DNA of 64,000 nucleotides, taken from NCBI GenBank assembly GCA_036850595.1, contig CM072162.1:16917758-16981757 (forward strand). The letters run 5' to 3'. Source of the stretch: Rhyacichthys aspro. Its lineage: Eukaryota; Chordata; Actinopteri; Gobiiformes; Rhyacichthyidae. The position numbers and the translations under genes were made by a program. The notes beneath the pieces are model-generated. The model was not told the origin of the DNA. It ran no database searches and was given only the letters and a program-made list of their open reading frames with translations. Shown in pieces: positions 62,001 through 64,000 of the stretch; the first letter of the stretch is position 1; each line of letters begins with the position of its first letter.

Positions 62001-64000
62001 CAGATCACTGAAAAAGAATAAAGGCACCACCATAAAAGCTTTACACCAGCAGCAGTGGTAGTGACATGGACAAACATGTTCACAACCTTTTTTTATAATA
62101 TATCATTTTTTCTGTTTTAATGAATTATCTTGTAAATTACTCCGCCTCTGAAAAGTGCTAATAAAATCCTACTCATAGTGAATGCATTAAAACGAAATAT
62201 GTCAAAATGCCTTCTTTTTAACCTTTTACTGAAATGATCTGAATGACAGAGAATCTCCACATATACAAATAAAGCTATTGTTAGGTTATTATAAGCCACA
62301 CAGAGTACATGTTACTCCTTAGGAAGATAAACAGTGACCTAAGCCTCAGGACAAAATAATATCCATCACCCACCCCCTCACTATAAGTCACTTTGCACCA
62401 CTTTGTAAAACATCCTGTAAGGTGCAAGAATCTTTCAGTGTTTCAAACACTGAAATGTAAAAAAGTTAAGTGAACAATGTCATTCTATTTTCTAGTAGCT
62501 TTAAATAGTTCATAAAAGAACAGTTGTTGAACATAAGCTGAAGTAACATTAAGGGCTAAGTGAACATCATGAAAAAGTTGTCAACAGATTGAGCAGATGC
62601 TTTGCTAAACAACTGCTTCCAGTCGCCATAGAGACCACTCAGAGCGATGAGAACAAACTACAGCATTTAAGTGTGGAGCCTAACAATCATCTGTCAGCAG
62701 TTATGAAAATAAGAAAATGTGAGCATATTAAGCATCTAATAATAAAAGCTCCTCTGCTATCATCCAGCAACAGTTGAATACACTTTACACATCAGCCTTT
62801 GTTCAAGTAGACACTCGCAGAAGCTTATGCGGCCAAGTTTGCCCAAGGTGCAGTAATGTGTTTCTGTTTCACCGCAGCATAAATGCTCTCCATTTTGATT
62901 TTGCATCTGCACTCAAACAATCAGAGTTTGCCTCTTTGTGGCACATTTATTATGTAAGCACGGATCTTCTGCAGTCAGAGAAAGTCTGAACAATGAAGCA
63001 CATCTGAACACAAGCCAACAGTGATGCTTTTTAACAGAGAGACGCTATTCAAGGCTTTGTATTCATTCAAAACTCCACCATACCATTGATAAAACGCACT
63101 GCAAAACTATTTAACATCATCCTGTTAGACTCTGCCTTACATTGTTTAATTGGATACTTTGGGAGACTACTTAGGTGTCTATTAACAAGCAGTGGTATAG
63201 TTTAATTAACCACAATAAGCGTAGCACCATTAGCAGCAAAACAACAAATCATTACCAGAGCAGCCTCTAATTTGTCCAACTCTGCATCTCCGATCGCAAA
63301 CTCCTTTTATCTTCCACCTGTTCTCCAAACGATTTCCCACGATTTGTGGATGTACCGAGTATATTGACATCTATAAATACACTGCTGCTGTACGATGCAC
63401 CTATTATTTGAAAAAGAAACAAGCGTCTAGCCTGTGTACTGCACATAGCAACAAATGACAGGCAGGACAGGATGCAACAGCCTGGAGGCACAACTACACG
63501 ACTGTGATCTGCAGAAACAATAGCCAATAGCTCACATCTCAAACTGTTTCCCAACTGGATACAGCCTCACAACCTGCAACATTATCTTTACTATCATGTC
63601 AATTCAACACCTATTTCATCAGCTGCTTGTGCAGGGTGTTGTATTAAGCTTAACACTTGCCTTGACAATAATATCACATCACTATTTTTGTAAAAACTGA
63701 CGGACATTAACACCCTTTCTTGGCATTTAATGTAATAACAAAGCATAAAATCAAAATTACAGTTGTCAGATTGTATTCGCAAAAACAGCTGAAGCCACTA
63801 TAAGTCAATATCATGCTTATCAAAATGAATGTATTACTTTGGCATGCATCCAAAACACTTGTCTCATTGTGTTGGAACAAAAATAGACATTTGGCAACAC
63901 AGAACGCTGAAACCTTGCATTATGAAAACAATGAGACATGACATGCTCACATTTATTTGAACACTGATACAAATACAAATGCTTTAAGTTCAGGACAGTA
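56010..64000 (-). other. arid4b: Upstream arid4b intron (start exon not seen)
   Basis: Nearly 8 kb of A/T-rich sequence 5' of the first recognised arid4b exon. I looked for a minus-strand ATG joined in phase to a GT donor that would supply the missing first codons and found none convincing. It contains a hAT-like remnant at 58241-58400. Small frames on both strands have no family resemblance. The start exon and promoter probably lie right of the window. Confidence 0.5.
58241..58400. mobile_element. hAT-like element remnant (CAGGGGTGTCAAACT end)
   Basis: It begins CAGGGGTGTCAAACTGATCC, followed by GGGCCCACATACAGCCCAAT and GAAGTGGGCTGGACCAC, then ATAATAACCTATAAATAACG. The CAGGGGTGTCAAACT end is the widespread terminal inverted repeat of Charlie-type hAT elements in vertebrates. 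No partner end is seen, so it is truncated or eroded. Confidence 0.7.

Overview
The window reads as vertebrate nuclear DNA, most likely a ray-finned (teleost) fish. Three protein-coding genes are recognisable, all on the minus strand, in the order irf2bp2 – tomm20 – arid4b. That matches, from memory, the human 1q42 neighbourhood. Split genes with GT-AG introns, an intron-rich chromatin gene, worn DNA-transposon and SINE remnants of kinds common in fish, and long non-coding stretches all fit. No bacterial operon, CRISPR array or virus-like gene was seen.

Layout. Bases 1-356 hold the 5' end of irf2bp2 (118 codons, running off the left edge) with a CpG-rich upstream region and a palindromic cAMP-response element at 622-629. 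From about 0.7 to 30.4 kb there is no convincing protein-coding gene. This desert holds a transposon cluster (4.6-5.5 kb), a diverged duplication (11.6-12.1 and 13.4-13.9 kb), short CpG-dense islands, RFX X-box-like motifs near 20 kb, and several CTCF-like motifs. At 30.9-32.6 kb lies a complete five-exon tomm20 gene. Two of its introns each carry a 129-nt H/ACA snoRNA. These are paralogous copies whose 3' pockets fit the same 18S rRNA site. From 35.2 to 56.0 kb lie 22 coding exons of arid4b, joined here exon by exon with consistent phases. They encode 1,291 residues, everything except the start codon and perhaps one or two residues. The rest, 56-64 kb, is upstream arid4b intron containing a hAT-like remnant.

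Function. The three proteins do not form a pathway. Irf2bp2 is a zinc-finger/RING transcriptional co-regulator, Tomm20 is a mitochondrial protein-import receptor, and Arid4b is a chromatin reader of the SIN3-HDAC corepressor. The arrangement suggests two domains: a regulatory desert that probably serves irf2bp2, and a compact housekeeping block (tomm20/arid4b, about 0.5 kb apart). CTCF-like motifs in divergent orientation flank tomm20. The rbm34 gene, which I recall between TOMM20 and ARID4B in mammals, is not seen here.

The most interesting item is the pair of tomm20 intronic snoRNAs, found by eye from a repeated block with compensatory changes. Splice coordinates come from reading frames, splice consensus and family resemblance. 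No alignment or database search was run.
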